From assembly GCA_019914995.1 (NCBI GenBank), contig CM034138.1, positions 3,782,001 through 3,846,000 of the forward strand: DNA of 64,000 bases. The letters are read 5' to 3'. The position numbers and the translations under genes are program-made. The stretch's first letter is position 1; each line of letters begins with the position of its first letter. The DNA comes from Acanthochlamys bracteata. Its lineage: Eukaryota; Streptophyta; Magnoliopsida; Pandanales; Velloziaceae. Positions 47,415 to 59,831 of the stretch are shown in pieces. Below the pieces are notes generated by a model. The model did no database searches. It was not told the DNA's origin and was given only the letters and a program-made list of their open reading frames with translations.

Positions 47415-48861
47415 CTTTCCGATTGAAATCAAATTGTTTTCAAAGACTAAACAGGTTCCGGAACTAAAACTCAATCATATTCGTGCGAATTTAGACAGAG
47501 TGTTTGAAGAAGAAGAAGAGAAGCGTCAGTGAGTTTTGACCGAACGAGAAAATTTGAGAGAGAGAAGAAGCTTCAGAGGAATGCGCTTGTTGACGGTTGG
47601 GAGAAACCGAAGTCGAAACGAAAGCGTGCTTGCAACTTATTGGGCCCCACATGGATCGGCATGGCCAAACGAGAGGATGATGACGCGGCAGTAATCGGCG
47701 GAGTTTGAAATTGTTTATGAAATAAAATTTTTTTAAAATAAAAAATATTTTTATTTTTTTAAAAATGAATTTTTTTTTATTTTAAAAAATAATAAAAATA
47801 GTAATAAAAAGATATTATTTTTTAGAATTTTTTTACATTTCTAAATTTTTAAATAAATTTTTTATATATTTTAAATATATATATTAAAGAACGTGAATTG
47901 AAAAAAAATTAAAAAAAGTTGATAAATAATTTTTCAAACGCAGTCTAAAACAGCCTTTGAACTTCTTGGTTACGGGTTGGTTAGGTTTAGGGTTTTAATA
48001 AAACAGAACCTACTGAAATTGTTTTCGCAGAAGAATTACTCTACATTGTTGCTTAAGATCGAGGCAGAAAATTGATTTAGTGGATATTTGAGAGTATTTT
48101 ATTTTTATTTTATTTTATATTTTTTGATAAAATTTTTTAAATATTTTAGAATTTTTTTAAAATTTTAAAAGTTTAATTAGTAGAAATATAGTTCGGAAAA
48201 ATAGTAAATAGAAGTCCTTAAGTCATTTTTAATGATTCAGGAGCCTCTCTTTGGTTAAGTTGAATTACGAGGGTTTGGTTATAATAATCATATTCATCGG
48301 CCCTTTTATGTTAAATGCTGGATTTTAAAATTAAATATGGGACCATCTAACTGCGATTGATGATTATAAAAGCCTGACATTGCAAATTATCCTGAAATTA
48401 TAATATATTAGAAATTCTTGTATTTTTTGGTACCTGTCGGTGTATCTTTTTATTCTTATAACCAATTTATTTATTAAAAAATTACTTTTATTTACTTTTA
48501 GCTACACAAAAAAATATATAATGACTTTTAATTTATTTTTTAAATAATATAAAAACGTTATTCACTTTTAATAATATTATTTAATTTATTTTAATAATTC
48601 ATTTCAAGTTCAAAAGAATACATTCTGTATCTCAACCGTTAGTCATGTTTGCGTGATGGTGCATCGACCGTGGATGGAAACAGCAGGCGCACTGTCTACG
48701 CGTTAACGCGGCTGAAAAATGTTTGAATGAAATGCGATAGGAACAAGTAACAGAGTCCGTTCACTTTCGTCACTAACCATTTTAATTCAAAGTGACATCG
48801 ACTTTACAGACGTGCGCCATGGAAGTCGAGAACAAAGTAACGCGACTTCTTTTTTTATTTA
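47415..48861. other. Upstream region of the C2-domain gene, with repeats
   Basis: Probable promoter and leader of the NTMC2T6-like gene (47415-47690), then AT-rich sequence with a MITE at about 47699-47945 and another MITE-like block at about 48080-48200. No gene recognised. Confidence 0.45.
47699..47945. mobile_element. MITE, Tourist-like
   Basis: Starts near GGAGTTTGAAATTG and ends, inverted, GACTGCGTTTGAAAAATT before a TAA. The AT-rich interior matches the family in inverted orientation relative to the 39.1-kb copy. Confidence 0.5.
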
Positions 48862-49106
48862 GGAGCGTTTGAAAGTAATTATAAAATAGAATTTTTTTTA
48901 AATAAAAAATATTTTTACTTTTTTGAAAAAATAAGTTTTATTTTTTTATTTTTAAAAAAAATAAAAATATGCAATAAAAAAATTTCATTTCATAAAATTT
49001 TTTTATATTTTTTAAATTTTTTATATATTTATAAAATATATATTTAAAAATATGAAATTAAAAAAAATTAAAAAATAATTTTTGAAAAGCTAAACCAAAA
49101 GCGCTC
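48862..49106. mobile_element. MITE with TTA target duplication
   Basis: 245 bp, flanked by TTA at 48859-48861 and 49107-49109. Ends GGAGCGTTTGAAAG and, inverted, GAGCGCTTTTGG. Interior with TTTCATTTCATAAAATTTTTTT, as in other copies. Confidence 0.75.
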
Positions 49107-49228
49107 TTATTCTTCTTCCAGATTGCGCAAGAATTTCGTGACACACATCTTTATAAAATAAAAATAAAAAATAAGAAAAACGGAAAGAAAATGTTAAAAT
49201 TCCTAGTCTAGTAATACAGAATATAATA

Positions 49229-49742
49229 TAGAAATGACAACATCGATTAATAGATTACATCAAAATTATTAATCGGATTGAATCAAATCATTCAATTATA
49301 AAATTATCAATTTTAATCGATCTATTTAAAAATCAAAATAAATTCTGATCAATTTATTTAATATTTAATTATAACTAAAAATTGAACTTTTAAGAATAAT
49401 ATGCAAATTTTTTAAATTTTGTTTATTCAACAAAAAATTTAATTTTAATAGAATTTATAATTAAGTAAAAATTCATCAAAATATCATAAATTAAGAAAAT
49501 ACATATGAACTAAACTAAGAATTATTATTATTATTTAAAAATTTTAATTAATAATTAATATATATTATACAAATTATATGAATTAATTTGATTAATTTTA
49601 GATCAATTTGAAACCGATTCAAATTTATGAATTTATTGGATCAATTTTAAATTAATCCGAAACTAATTTGATTTCATTCAAAATCAAACTCAAATCTAAT
49701 TAAATTACGTAATTTTGAATTGGATTCGTTCCGTCACTTCCA
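49229..49742. mobile_element. Non-autonomous hAT-like element
   Basis: The left end TAGAAATGACAACATCGATT and the inverted right end GGAAGTGACGGAACGAATCC are similar, with AT-rich interior and repeated GATTNAATTTGA motifs. Ends of this kind are common in plant hAT MITEs. No clear 8-bp duplication was found because the next MITE starts immediately. Confidence 0.45.
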
Positions 49743-50247
49743 GGGGTGTTTGATTTAGCTTTTTCCCAATATTTTTTTTCAATTTTTTATTTCGTATTTT
49801 TTAATATATATTTTATAAATATTTAAAAATTTTATTTAAAAATTTAAAATATATAGAATACATAATAAAATTTTTTATAATATATTTTTATTATTTTTTT
49901 AAAAATAAAAAAAATAAAATTTATTTAAAAAAAATAAAATATTTTTTATTTTAAACGCACACCCTAATATGATGGAGGAAGCAGTAATGCCTGGCTATGT
50001 TTGGTTTCTAAGGATGCGTTTAGTTTTGTATTTTACAAATTAATTTTTTATTTTATATTTTTTAATATACTTATATAAATATTTATTAAATTTATTAAAA
50101 ATTTAAAAAATATAAAAATTTTACGTAGTAAATTTTTTTAGTATTTATTATTATTATTATTATTTCTAGATACAAAAATAAAATTTATTTTTTAAAAAAA
50201 CAAAAATATTTTTAAAAAATTTTTTAAAAGAACTTCCAAACTAAGTC
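49743..50247. repeat. Two further Tourist-like MITEs
   Basis: One at about 49743-49964 (GGGGTGTTTGATTTAG to an inverted GGGTGTGCGTTTAA followed by TAA). One at about 50022-50247 (TAA then GGATGCGTTTAG, ending inverted GACTTAGTTTGG). Both share the AT-rich palindrome with a central ACGTAGT or ATAATAAAA core. Confidence 0.55.
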
Positions 50248-52439
50248 TCATCTCCATTATACCTAATGTTATTTACATAATAGAATGCTGAGCTAGAAAC
50301 GTGAATTATAATGTTCTTATAAAAATAACATTTTGTTATAAGTGAAAATGTGATAATCACTAATTAGCGTGTCACAAAACTATTTACTATTTTGATGTAG
50401 AATATAAATTAATTAATTTTAATTTAATATACCTATTAACAGTTATATATTATTTCAAATTTTGATTATAATTTTGAATTCATAGTTATGTTATTTATTA
50501 GCGTGTCACTTATTGCTATTCTATCTGCAGTTTTTCAAAAGGAGTTCCCCAAAGGATTAATCTAAGGAGCGTTCTTTTTGCAGTAAATCACATAATAATA
50601 AAATAAATTATTAAATAGTGCCGTTGAAAATAAGTTATAATTTTTGTAATTTTTTTAAATAGAAATGATTTAAAGTAATATTTTGTATTTTTTTATATAA
50701 GTAAAAGTAAGTTAGAATGAATTTTTTAAGTAAAAGAAAATAAATTATGACGTGAAAAAAGAACACATCTACTGACTCATCTCATTCCGCTGATGTCCAG
50801 ATTAGGTTTTCTTGGCCTGTTCGGCGATGCTTTTCTATAAAATTAATTTATCATTTTTTTATTTTATATGTTTTAATAAAATTTTTATAATATAATATAA
50901 AATACATTTAAAATTTTAAAATATATATAATTTTACGTAGTAAATTTTTTATTTGTTATTTTTATTTTTTAGATCAAAATAATAAAATTTATTTAGTGAA
51001 ATAAAATAAAAATATTTTTTATTTAAAAAATTATTTTATAAATACTTTCAAATATCTCTTATTAAGATAGGCGGCCGGCCATATCTATCTTGATTTTGTT
51101 TTTTTAACCATTTTTTAAAATAACCATATCAGTATATTCATCTTATAGCACGACTTTAAATTCATCGAGTATTGATTCAAATAAATACTATGAGTATCTA
51201 TCTTTATGTCAAAAAATATTAACACCAAATAAAGTTTAAATATTAGTAAAAATATACATATAAAAGGTGGTGAGAATAAATAAAAAATTCTAAAAACTAC
51301 GTTTATATAGAGTTGCATAACGTCTCAAAATGTCGTAAAACTTTAATTACAAATAGTTATTGTAAAAATTTTTTAAAACATAATGTAAAATATTAATTGG
51401 TATATATGTATAATGTACGTACAAACAACAATATCGGAGGCTTTGGTTTTGAAATTGATGGCAGAAAAAAGTTTTGAATGGTTTTATCATTCTACTCTGT
51501 GTATACCAATATCGTACTCCACAACATTAAATAGGATGCGTTTGGCATTGATTTTTATTCTATTTCAAAAAAAAATTTATTTCATATTTTTAATAAATTT
51601 TTTATAATATTTCATAAAATTTATTTAAATATTTAAAAAATATAAAAAATTTATATTATAAAATTTTATTATTATTTATTTTATTATTTTTTAAAATAAA
51701 ATAAAATATTTTTTGTTTAAAAAAAATATATTTTAAAAGCACTGCTAAACACTTATAATCTAGGACGAGCTTGATGGGGTAAAGTAACTGTGAAGTAGAG
51801 CAGCCAACTGTCACAATAATAACTTTGTTATCGATGAGGGTTGCACAGAATGATCTTTTCGGTACATGTTCTGTTGACATTATAGGCGTTTTGAACGGAG
51901 TAGTGACGGGCGGCAACTTCATCCGTGATGGGATTATAATAAGGGTGAATTTCAATTTGATAAATGTGAGTTCTACAAAAATAATTTTTATAAAAATAAA
52001 ATTTGATAAAAAATTAAAATTCAATAAAAGTCGAATTTAAAGTGATAATTAAAATACTTAAATAAAATTTTTGTGAAAGTAAAAATAAAAATCAGATTAA
52101 TAAACAAAATACCTGAAGTATCAGAATTCAAATTTTAGAAAAAAAAAATAAAATTAGGTAGCAAACGAAACATGCTCTGAGTTGGATAGCAATGTCAAGA
52201 GGAAAGTGAATTTGAAGGAAGAGAAGCAGGAGAAATTGAACGGATTTGTACGAATGCTGTTATATTCGCCATGACCAAACATCGAAGAGTACGCTGATTG
52301 CTATTAGAGGAAAAAGAACTTGAAACAGATTGCTCCAAGGCACCAAGATTGATTGCCTGCCTGTAGGAAATGAGAAGCACCTAAAAATTGATCTAATAAA
52401 AAGTTAAGAACAAAGATATCACGAATCTCTGTACGAATC
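50248..52439. other. Intergenic, repeat-rich
   Basis: No gene recognised. Contains MITE-like blocks at about 50818-51060, 51534-51753 (starts GGATGCGTTTGGCA) and 51940-52170 (similar to the 39.7-kb element). Short frames are low-complexity. Confidence 0.45.
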
Positions 52440-53407
52440 ACTAAATAAATAGGTTTATTTAGTTATATAACTTTTGGAAAAAGTTATTTATATATCTGAA
52501 AAAAGATATTTATTTATATATTTTAAAAAAAAGCACAAAATTACGTAAGTTTTAGAAATAAAAAAAATTTTCATAAAAATGAAAAAATAAATAGAAATAT
52601 AGAATTTATCTTCAACCTCTCTTTAACACTTCTTCCGCCACTCTTTGATCTTCTTTTTTCGCTATTCTTCAAATATACAAATAAATATCTTCAATTATTC
52701 TTCAAATACAATATAAATTTCTTCAATTTTTTCGAAAATTTTTTGAAAACTAAAAAGTGTAAAATCAAATAGTTTGTTGAAAGAAAATTCAACAAAATTT
52801 TTAATTGAATTTCGTAATGAAAATCTAAAATTTTTTTTTAAATATTATTTAAAACATGAAAAAAAAAATTGTACAAGAAAAAATTCTTCAATCAGACTAT
52901 ATATAAGTTGAATATTAGTCGAACAATAATGTTTTTGAATTAAAAGTCATATAATTCATAAAATAAATTTATCATAAAATTTGTAATTGAATTTCGAAAA
53001 ACGCCTGCGATCATTTGTAAAAAGTATCACTTGAAACATTAACAAATTAAAAAGAAGAAAAATATCTTCGACCATATTCTTGCGCATTTGTGGAACACAA
53101 TTTTATATTTAAAATATCATATAGTTCAACAAAATAACACAAAATCGTATTTAAATTTTGTAATAAAAACTAACAAACATTTGTAAAAATATTATTGGAA
53201 ATATGAAAGAAAATTTAAAATTAAAAAAATTATCCTCAACCCGTATTACCTCCTACAAATAATAATATTTTGTCAAAATCATTCAATTTATAAAAAGCAC
53301 ATGATTCGTGATTGAATCTCGCATAAATTATTAAAAATATTTATAAAAATATTATTGGAAGCATGAAATAAATTAAAACAATAAATTTGGATTCTTAGAC
53401 ACATAGC

Positions 53408-56323
53408 TAGAGGTGCAACAGCAGGCGGGCCGGCCCGGTCCGGGTATGAAATTTTAGATCTGACCCGACAGTCCGTTATATATATTTATTTTTTAAATAA
53501 TAAATTTAAATAATATTTAAAAATATTATTAAATATAAAAAAATTGAAAATAACCTTAAAAATTATTACTAAATATAAAAAGCTTAAAAAATAACTTTTA
53601 AAATTATTATTAAATATAAAAAAATTATTATAATTTCTAATATGTATATAATTATACATTTGAACTTGTACTTGGAATATTTTCATTTAAAAATAATTCA
53701 GAAAATTGTTCAGTCAGATCTTCATTGTGAGTTGTATGCTGCATTCGTTTGACTGCAAGTTTCCAGTCTTTCAAACAAGTTAACACTTCAACCATCTCAC
53801 TAGTAAGTTGTGTTCTGCGTTCTTCAATTATCCTTCCAACTATACTAAATGTCGATTCTGAAGACACCGTTGAAACAGGAATAGTCAAAATATCACGTGC
53901 TAGTTGAGAGAGTACTGGATATCTTGTTGAATGTGTTTTCCACCAGTTCAAAATATTAAAATTTTTTGGGTTTTCATCGTCTTCTACAATGACAGTATCA
54001 CCTTCAAAATATTTGTTCAAGTCCGAAGAAGATTGCATGCTGCTTGAAGTTGAAGATGGTGTTGAACTTGAGCCAGGCTTGATGGAGATCAAAGACCAAT
54101 TGATCATTTTTTTCTTCTTACTTTGATGAGTTTGTGCCGGTGCCGCTTGTTGTTGTTGATTTCGCAAATTACCAAACCTAACTTCATAAAGATCATAAAC
54201 TTCATACAGCTTGTTACGAGCGTTAGTTATTTGCAATTGAATATCGGAAATATCTAAATACATACCAATATATGTAAGAGTATTAGTAAAATATACAAAT
54301 TTAAATCTAGGATCTAATATAAATGCAAAACAATATAAAAGAGGAATATCAGACCAATATTTTTTTAATTTTTTAGTCATTATTGTAACTATAGGTCCAA
54401 GTAATTCATCTGTTGTATGCGAATGTAGCATAGTAGCTATATTAAGAATTGAATGTAAAACTAATGAAGAAGTAGGATAGTAAACACCAGATAATAAAAC
54501 AGTAGCATCATAAAAAGTTTCTAAAAATTCTACAAGTTTTTCAGCAATAATCCAATGAGTTTCAGTAAATATATTGTTACCCATTCTTGTATTATAAAAA
54601 ATCATAAGCATAATTTTATAATCTAAAGTACTTTTCAACATTAGATAAGTAGAATTCCATCTTACTGGCATATCAAGGTTGAACTTTCGGGGCTTTAGAT
54701 GTTCTGCTATGCAATATCTTTTAAATTCAGCTAAACGTTGATTTGAACTAATAATCCAAGAAATAGCAACGCGAATATCATTAATCTGATCACTTACCAG
54801 CTGCATACCTGATTGTACGATTAAGTTGATAATATGGCAAGCACAACGTTGATGTAGTAAAATTTCTCCCATGTATGAGCTTAGCTCCATCTCAAGAAAT
54901 CGAATTGCTTTGGTATTTGCTGAAGCATTATCTAGGGTGATGGAGACAATACGGTTGCTTAAGCCCCATTCTTTAACTACACTTATAATGCGCTCAAAAA
55001 TATTTTTAGCATCATATGTGGAATCAATAAGTCTAAAACCAATAATTCTTTTTTGCATAATCCATTGTGAATCTAAATAATGAGCAACAATACTTAAATA
55101 ATCTTGTTTAGCTCTACCACTCCAAATATCAGATGTTAACGCAATAGAAAAATTTAAAGAAGTTAATTCAGATTTTTAATATAGTGCGCATTTTATTGTA
55201 ATAAATAATAATATCGCTTCTAGTAGTTGTTCTACTAACTTTTTGAAATTGTGGACAATATAATTTTTTAATATGTTCTTCATAAAAAGATGACTCACCA
55301 AAATTAATAGGTAAATCCATAGCACAAATCATACGGGCAAGAAATTCCCTAGCTACATTAGAATCATAAGACCAAGTACTTTCCGAACCATCCGTGTTGA
55401 ATTGAAGTTGAGTTTGTGAAGGTTCCCTTCCGATTTATTTTTTGGAAGCACATTTTTTACCATGTGCTAGTAAATATCGGGTACCTGCACTAGGATTAGC
55501 AGTTAAAAGTTTATTGCAAAACTTACATTTCGCCATTTTTGATTGAGTACCATCACTTAGCACTGTATATTCAGCAGTGAAATAGTTCCAAGCTTCAGAT
55601 GTTGGGACTTTTGAACGTTTTGTTGCTATTGATGTCGATCCTGAAGCCGAACTACTTCCAACACTTGGAATTGGAGGAATTTCGTTACATGTTTGATTAA
55701 AACTTCTTCTTGGAAGAATATCATCTCCTTTCTCCATACGGGCAATATCTATTTCCTCCAAATTTTGATCGTCCATGCCATAGTCATCCAAATTAATGGC
55801 ATGAAAATTTGGATCCATTTGAAATAACAACTAAAATTTTGATAATTAAAGAAATGTGAATTTAAAAAATAAAGCAAGAAATAATTTCTTTTATATTTTG
55901 TGTAAGATTGAGTAGAATGAAAATGAGATTTGAAAGAAATGTGTGAAAAATGAATGAGAATATGATGTATTTATAGGTGAAAAGTTGAATTTAAAAAATA
56001 AAAAAAAAATTAACGTTGCTGGCAGCCAACGGTAACACTACCGTTGGCTGTACAACAATCATGCTGACGTCAGCATGACAGAAAACCATATAAGATTTTT
56101 GACCTGGTCAACGATCAACGTTGACCAGGTCAAAATCAATGTTGACCGATCAACAGAACAGTGCCAGGCGGGCGGGCCAGCAGAGTCGGCCCGTCCTGCC
56201 CGATTCACTGGGCCGGACCGGTCCGATCTTGTCACTGTTCACCGGGCCGGGCGGGCCTAGAACCGGGCTAAATGGCCGAGCTGCAGGCCGGCCCGTTTGG
56301 CCCGGCCCAGATTTGCATCTCTA
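53408..56323 (-). mobile_element. Complete hAT transposon
   Basis: The 2916-bp element has inverted ends TAGAGGTGCAA (53408) and TTGCATCTCTA (to 56323). It is flanked by an 8-bp duplication, CACATAGC at 53400-53407 and CCCATAGC at 56324-56331, with one mismatch. Both subterminal regions are very GC-rich (GGGCCGGCCCGG-type repeats), as in several plant hAT families. It carries one transposase gene on the minus strand with only two lesions, so the insertion is fairly young. Confidence 0.9.
53652..55830 (-). pseudogene. hAT transposase with one stop and one frameshift
   Basis: The first part (55435-55830) carries a BED-type zinc finger (CKFC near the end, then a His and Cys in LLAHGKKC). The second (53652-55058, 468 codons) has the core with LDNASANT and CHIINLI motifs and the hAT dimerisation region (SSESTFS.. 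RRTQLTSEMVEVL) at the C terminus. The frame between them is interrupted by TAA at 55435-55437, after which the same frame stays open for about 85 codons, then by a one-base shift in an A-run (T5 on the plus strand, 55173-55177). Otherwise the sequence is well preserved. The protein would bind the element ends and catalyse cut-and-paste transposition if it were intact. Confidence 0.9.
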
Positions 56324-56831
56324 CCCATAGCCAATCGTAAGTCGAGTATTGGTCGAATAACATTAATTACAAATAATTTTCATCTTTTAGACCCATATAT
56401 AAGAAGGAAAGAAGAAACTTGGATTCTTCAACACGTAAATTTTCATATTTAAGTTAATTTTTTTTATTTTGAAATTTTCTTTAATGATTTAGTGATAATA
56501 TTCGTAGAAAAATATATCTAAATTCTTTTATTGCAAAAGTCAACCATGAAGTTTGTAGTAAAATTCATTTTATAAAGAGTATTATCTTTAAATAAAAAGG
56601 CATTGTTCAACTATATTACAAGTTGAAGACAATTTTATTTTTATTTTTATTTTTTTGGTTTTAATGATTCGGTGATATTTTCAAATAATGTTCTTAAACA
56701 TTTTACTGCGAACAAATTTTGTGATAAATTCTTTTACAAATTGTATAATTTTGAACCAAATATCATTATCTATTGTTGAATATTGGTGAAACACAATTTT
56801 GTTTTCTTTCTTAATTTTTCATATATCTTAA

Positions 56832-57640
56832 GGGGTCGTTTGGAAGTGCTTATGAAATAAAACTTTTATCAAATAGAAAGTATTTTTTTTAAAAAATAAG
56901 TTCTATCTTTTTTACTTCTAAAAAAATAAATAAAAATATGCAATAAAAAATCTCATTACGTAAAATTTTTTTTACACTTTCTAAATTTTTAAATAAATTT
57001 ACTAAATACTTATAAAATATATATTGGAAAATATAAAATAAAAAAAAGTAAAGCGTTAGGGGTGGCAATTCGAGTTTTTGCGTCGGTTCCGAGTCGACCC
57101 ATATAATAATCGGGTCAAAATTGTTTAATCCTAATCCGACCTATTTATTTATATGGGTCAAATTTATCAATCCTAATCCAACCTATTTATAACCAAGTCA
57201 AACTCGGATCGACCCATTTAATAATTAAATTATTAAATAAAAATTATAAATATTAATTTTTAATAATAATATAAAATTATTAATTATGATATATTTAAAA
57301 AGAAAAATATTAATTTTGACATAATTTATAAATTAAATAAAAATTGGTTAAAATTAAGATAAACTAAAAATATATATACAAATTAAATTCAAATTTTTTG
57401 CTATTATTTTCTAATTATTAAATAATATATACTATATAAATAGTTATACAGATTAAACGGGTCAAATTCGGGTCAATCTGAATTCGACCCGAATTCGTTT
57501 AAATTTTTCGGATTATTTTCGGATTGACCCGAACCCGACTAAATCTTGAACCAAATCTGATCTTTTCAGATCGGTTTTAGATTGAATTCTCGGATCAGAT
57601 CGAAATTTGCCACCTATAGAAAATACTAAGCCAAACGAAC
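56832..57640. mobile_element. Tourist-like MITE interrupted by a smaller hAT-like MITE
   Basis: The left end GGGGTCGTTTGGAAG follows TAA. The right end, inverted, is GTTCGTTTGGCTTAG at about 57640. Between the two halves lies a separate element (57057-57616). The left half matches the family interior (TCTCATTACGTAAAATTTTTT). Confidence 0.6.
57057..57616. mobile_element. hAT-type MITE
   Basis: 560 bp with ends TAGGGGTGGCAA and TTGCCACCTA. GC-richer subterminal DNA carries GACCCG and TCGGATCAGAT motifs around an AT-rich middle. Candidate 8-bp flanks (TAAAGCGT and TAGAAAAT) agree at only half the positions, so the duplication is doubtful. The terminal sequences are a well-known plant hAT MITE type. 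Confidence 0.65.
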
Positions 57641-59209
57641 TATATTCTTAGGATACATTTTAAGCTTTGTTTTACGAAATTCAATTATGATGATAAAATT
57701 TATTTCACAAACTATTTGTTTTAATAAGATTTACTTTTCGACTAGTATTCGATCTAGATCTGATATTTGGGGATGGTTTTTTTTACCTTCTTAACTCTTT
57801 TCCATATTTATAGTGATATTCAAAGAAAATGTTTTGAGACATTTTATCATGAAAATCAAACTCTATGATTGTTAATCGAGCAACTTTTTGTCCCACCCGT
57901 ATTCGATCTAAACAGAATATGGAGGAAGATATATTTCTTTGTTATTTTTTTCATGTTTCTAGTGATATTTTCAAGAAATATTATGAAATGTAGCTATCAA
58001 TCTTGTTATAAAATTATTTTCATAAATTGAATGATTTTTTAACCCAAAAATTGTTCTGCAAATAATACTCAATATTCAGTTAGAATATGAGTTTAAGAAT
58101 GTTTTTTCTCTTCTTCTTAAAATTTTCTTTCATATTTCTAGTGATTCTCTCAAAGAATATTTTAAATATTCCAAAAATTAATTATTTATCTTGTGATAAA
58201 ATTTATTTTTAAATATGTATGATTTTTAGACAAAAGATTATTGTTCGACCAATATTCAATCTAAAATCAAATAGGGATTAATTTTTAATTTTAATTTATA
58301 TTTCTAGTGATATTCTTAGTAACTGTTGCTACTTTTTGTTGTGAAATTTATTTTTAATCTTTTAATAAAATTTATTTTATGAACTGAATTGTTTTTAACA
58401 AAGAAATTATTCTTCCACCAATATTCAACCTACAATTGAATACTAGTCGAGCACAATTTTTTGAAAGTTTTTTTTTATGTTTCAAATAATATTCTGAGAA
58501 AATATTTATAAATTTTTAATTACGAAATTGAATCAATTATGTATTTTGTATAAATTTATGTTTAACTTTTTGTTATGTTTCTAATAGTATTCTTTAGAAA
58601 TTTGTTATAATATAATTACTTATCTTATGATAAAATTTATTCTACAGCGATGTGATTTTGAACAATAAAATTATTGTTTGGCTAATATTATCTAAAATCA
58701 AATACATATCGAAGTCATGTTTCGTTCTTTTTAAAAAATATTATAAGGATATTTAATGAAATAGTTTTGATGCTTTTTATGCAAAATAATTATGAAGTTT
58801 ATGATAATATTTATTTATAAATTGTATAATTTTTTTAACAATAAATGTTTGATTTATATTTGACCTATGGTTGAATATGGGTGGAAGTTTTGTTTCCTTA
58901 CTATAACTTTTTTCTATGTTTTTAGTGACGTTAAATGTTGTAGCCTTGTAGGCTTTTCATTTTAAATAATTAAAAGATTTTGTGTTTATAAACTGTATTA
59001 CTTTTAACAAATTAATTTTCAAATAAGTGTGAAAAAATATTGAAGAAATTTATTCTCTTTAAAGAATTGTTGAAGAGAGATGGGAAAGTGATTGAAGAGT
59101 TGTTCAAGAAATGAGCAAAGAGCGATAGACGAAAGTGTCGAGGAGAGGTTAAAAACAAATTATTTATTTCTGCTTATTTTATTTATTTAAAAATTTGATT
59201 TTAATTTTA

Positions 59210-59440
59210 GAGTATGTTTACTAACACATCAAATTTTATTTTTTTAAACTCAATTTTAATATAAAATATATATAAAAATTAAACTAAATTTTTTTATTAA
59301 TTTTTTTTAAAATTTAATTTTAAAATTTCTATAAATATAAAATTTTATTTTTACTAAATATTTTTACTTTTTATTTTACTTTTAAATTTATTTTTTAAAA
59401 ATTTCACTTTACCCACTTTCAAATCTAAATAAACACATCC
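59210..59440. mobile_element. MITE with TTA target duplication
   Basis: 231 bp, flanked by TTA at 59207-59209 and 59441-59443. Ends GAGTATGTTTACTAA and, inverted, GGATGTGTTTATTTAG. It splits the right end of the foldback-like element. Confidence 0.75.
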
Positions 59441-59756
59441 TTATAATAGTTCGGTGCTATTTTCTTAAGACATATAAATAAATATCTCTACTATTTTTCA
59501 GTCTATTACTTCATAGAAATTTTTATATTTGCACTTAGATATACGTTGCAAAATTGGTTATCATTAAGAAGAAAAAAAAGAAAAAAGATCGAGAAAGCCT
59601 AAGAATATTTTGATAAAAAAGAAGTAAAAATTTATTTTAAAAGGTAGAATTAAAATATTAATTTTCTATAGTGAAAGGGTTATTTTGAAAAAAACTAAAA
59701 GAAAAAAAGAAAAACCATCTAGAATCCGAACCAGCAAGAACAAGAGTGTCACTTGA

Positions 59757-59792
59757 TTCATTCATTCATTCATTCAATCAATCAATCAATTT
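59757..59792 (+). repeat. ATTC/AATC microsatellite in the ETHE1 leader
   Basis: About four ATTC units are followed by four AATC units and a CTCTCT tract, 40-75 bases upstream of the ETHE1-like ATG and probably transcribed as 5' leader. Confidence 0.65.
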
Positions 59793-59831
59793 CTCTCTCT
59801 ATATAGAAGAAAAATTTCTTTTCCACCCACC

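Larger units (their letters stand above)
56450..59040 (+). repeat. Diverged tandem repeat, about 170-180 bp period
   Basis: Recurring landmarks are TTCTAGTGATATTCT (near 57813, 57960, 58139, 58303), CTTGTGATAAAATTTATT, and TTGTTCGACCAATATTCAATC (variants near 57740, 57889, 58065, 58241, 58411, 58671, 58848). Several spacings are 170-177 bp. Complement-oriented units occur at 52670-53400. Units are strongly diverged, so the array is old. Confidence 0.65.
52440..59520. mobile_element. Candidate foldback-like element with tandem-repeat arms
   Basis: The two ends are inverted copies. The left end, near 52500-52670, holds the complement of a segment near 59100-59190 and 59450-59510: CAAAGAGYG, then AGAGGTT, then TATTTCTRYTTATTTT, then ATATAAATAAATATCT. 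Inward, both arms are built from diverged units of about 170-180 bp, complement-oriented on the left (52670-53400, resuming 56324 to about 56450) and direct on the right (about 56450-59040). Later insertions are a hAT element and MITEs. Long inverted arms made of tandem subrepeats are the hallmark of foldback elements. No coding capacity of its own was seen. Exact termini and target duplication were not identified. Confidence 0.5.

Noticed and set aside
56075-56330. Arg/Gly/Pro-rich plus-strand frames
   Set aside because: They read through the GC-rich subterminal repeats of the hAT element.
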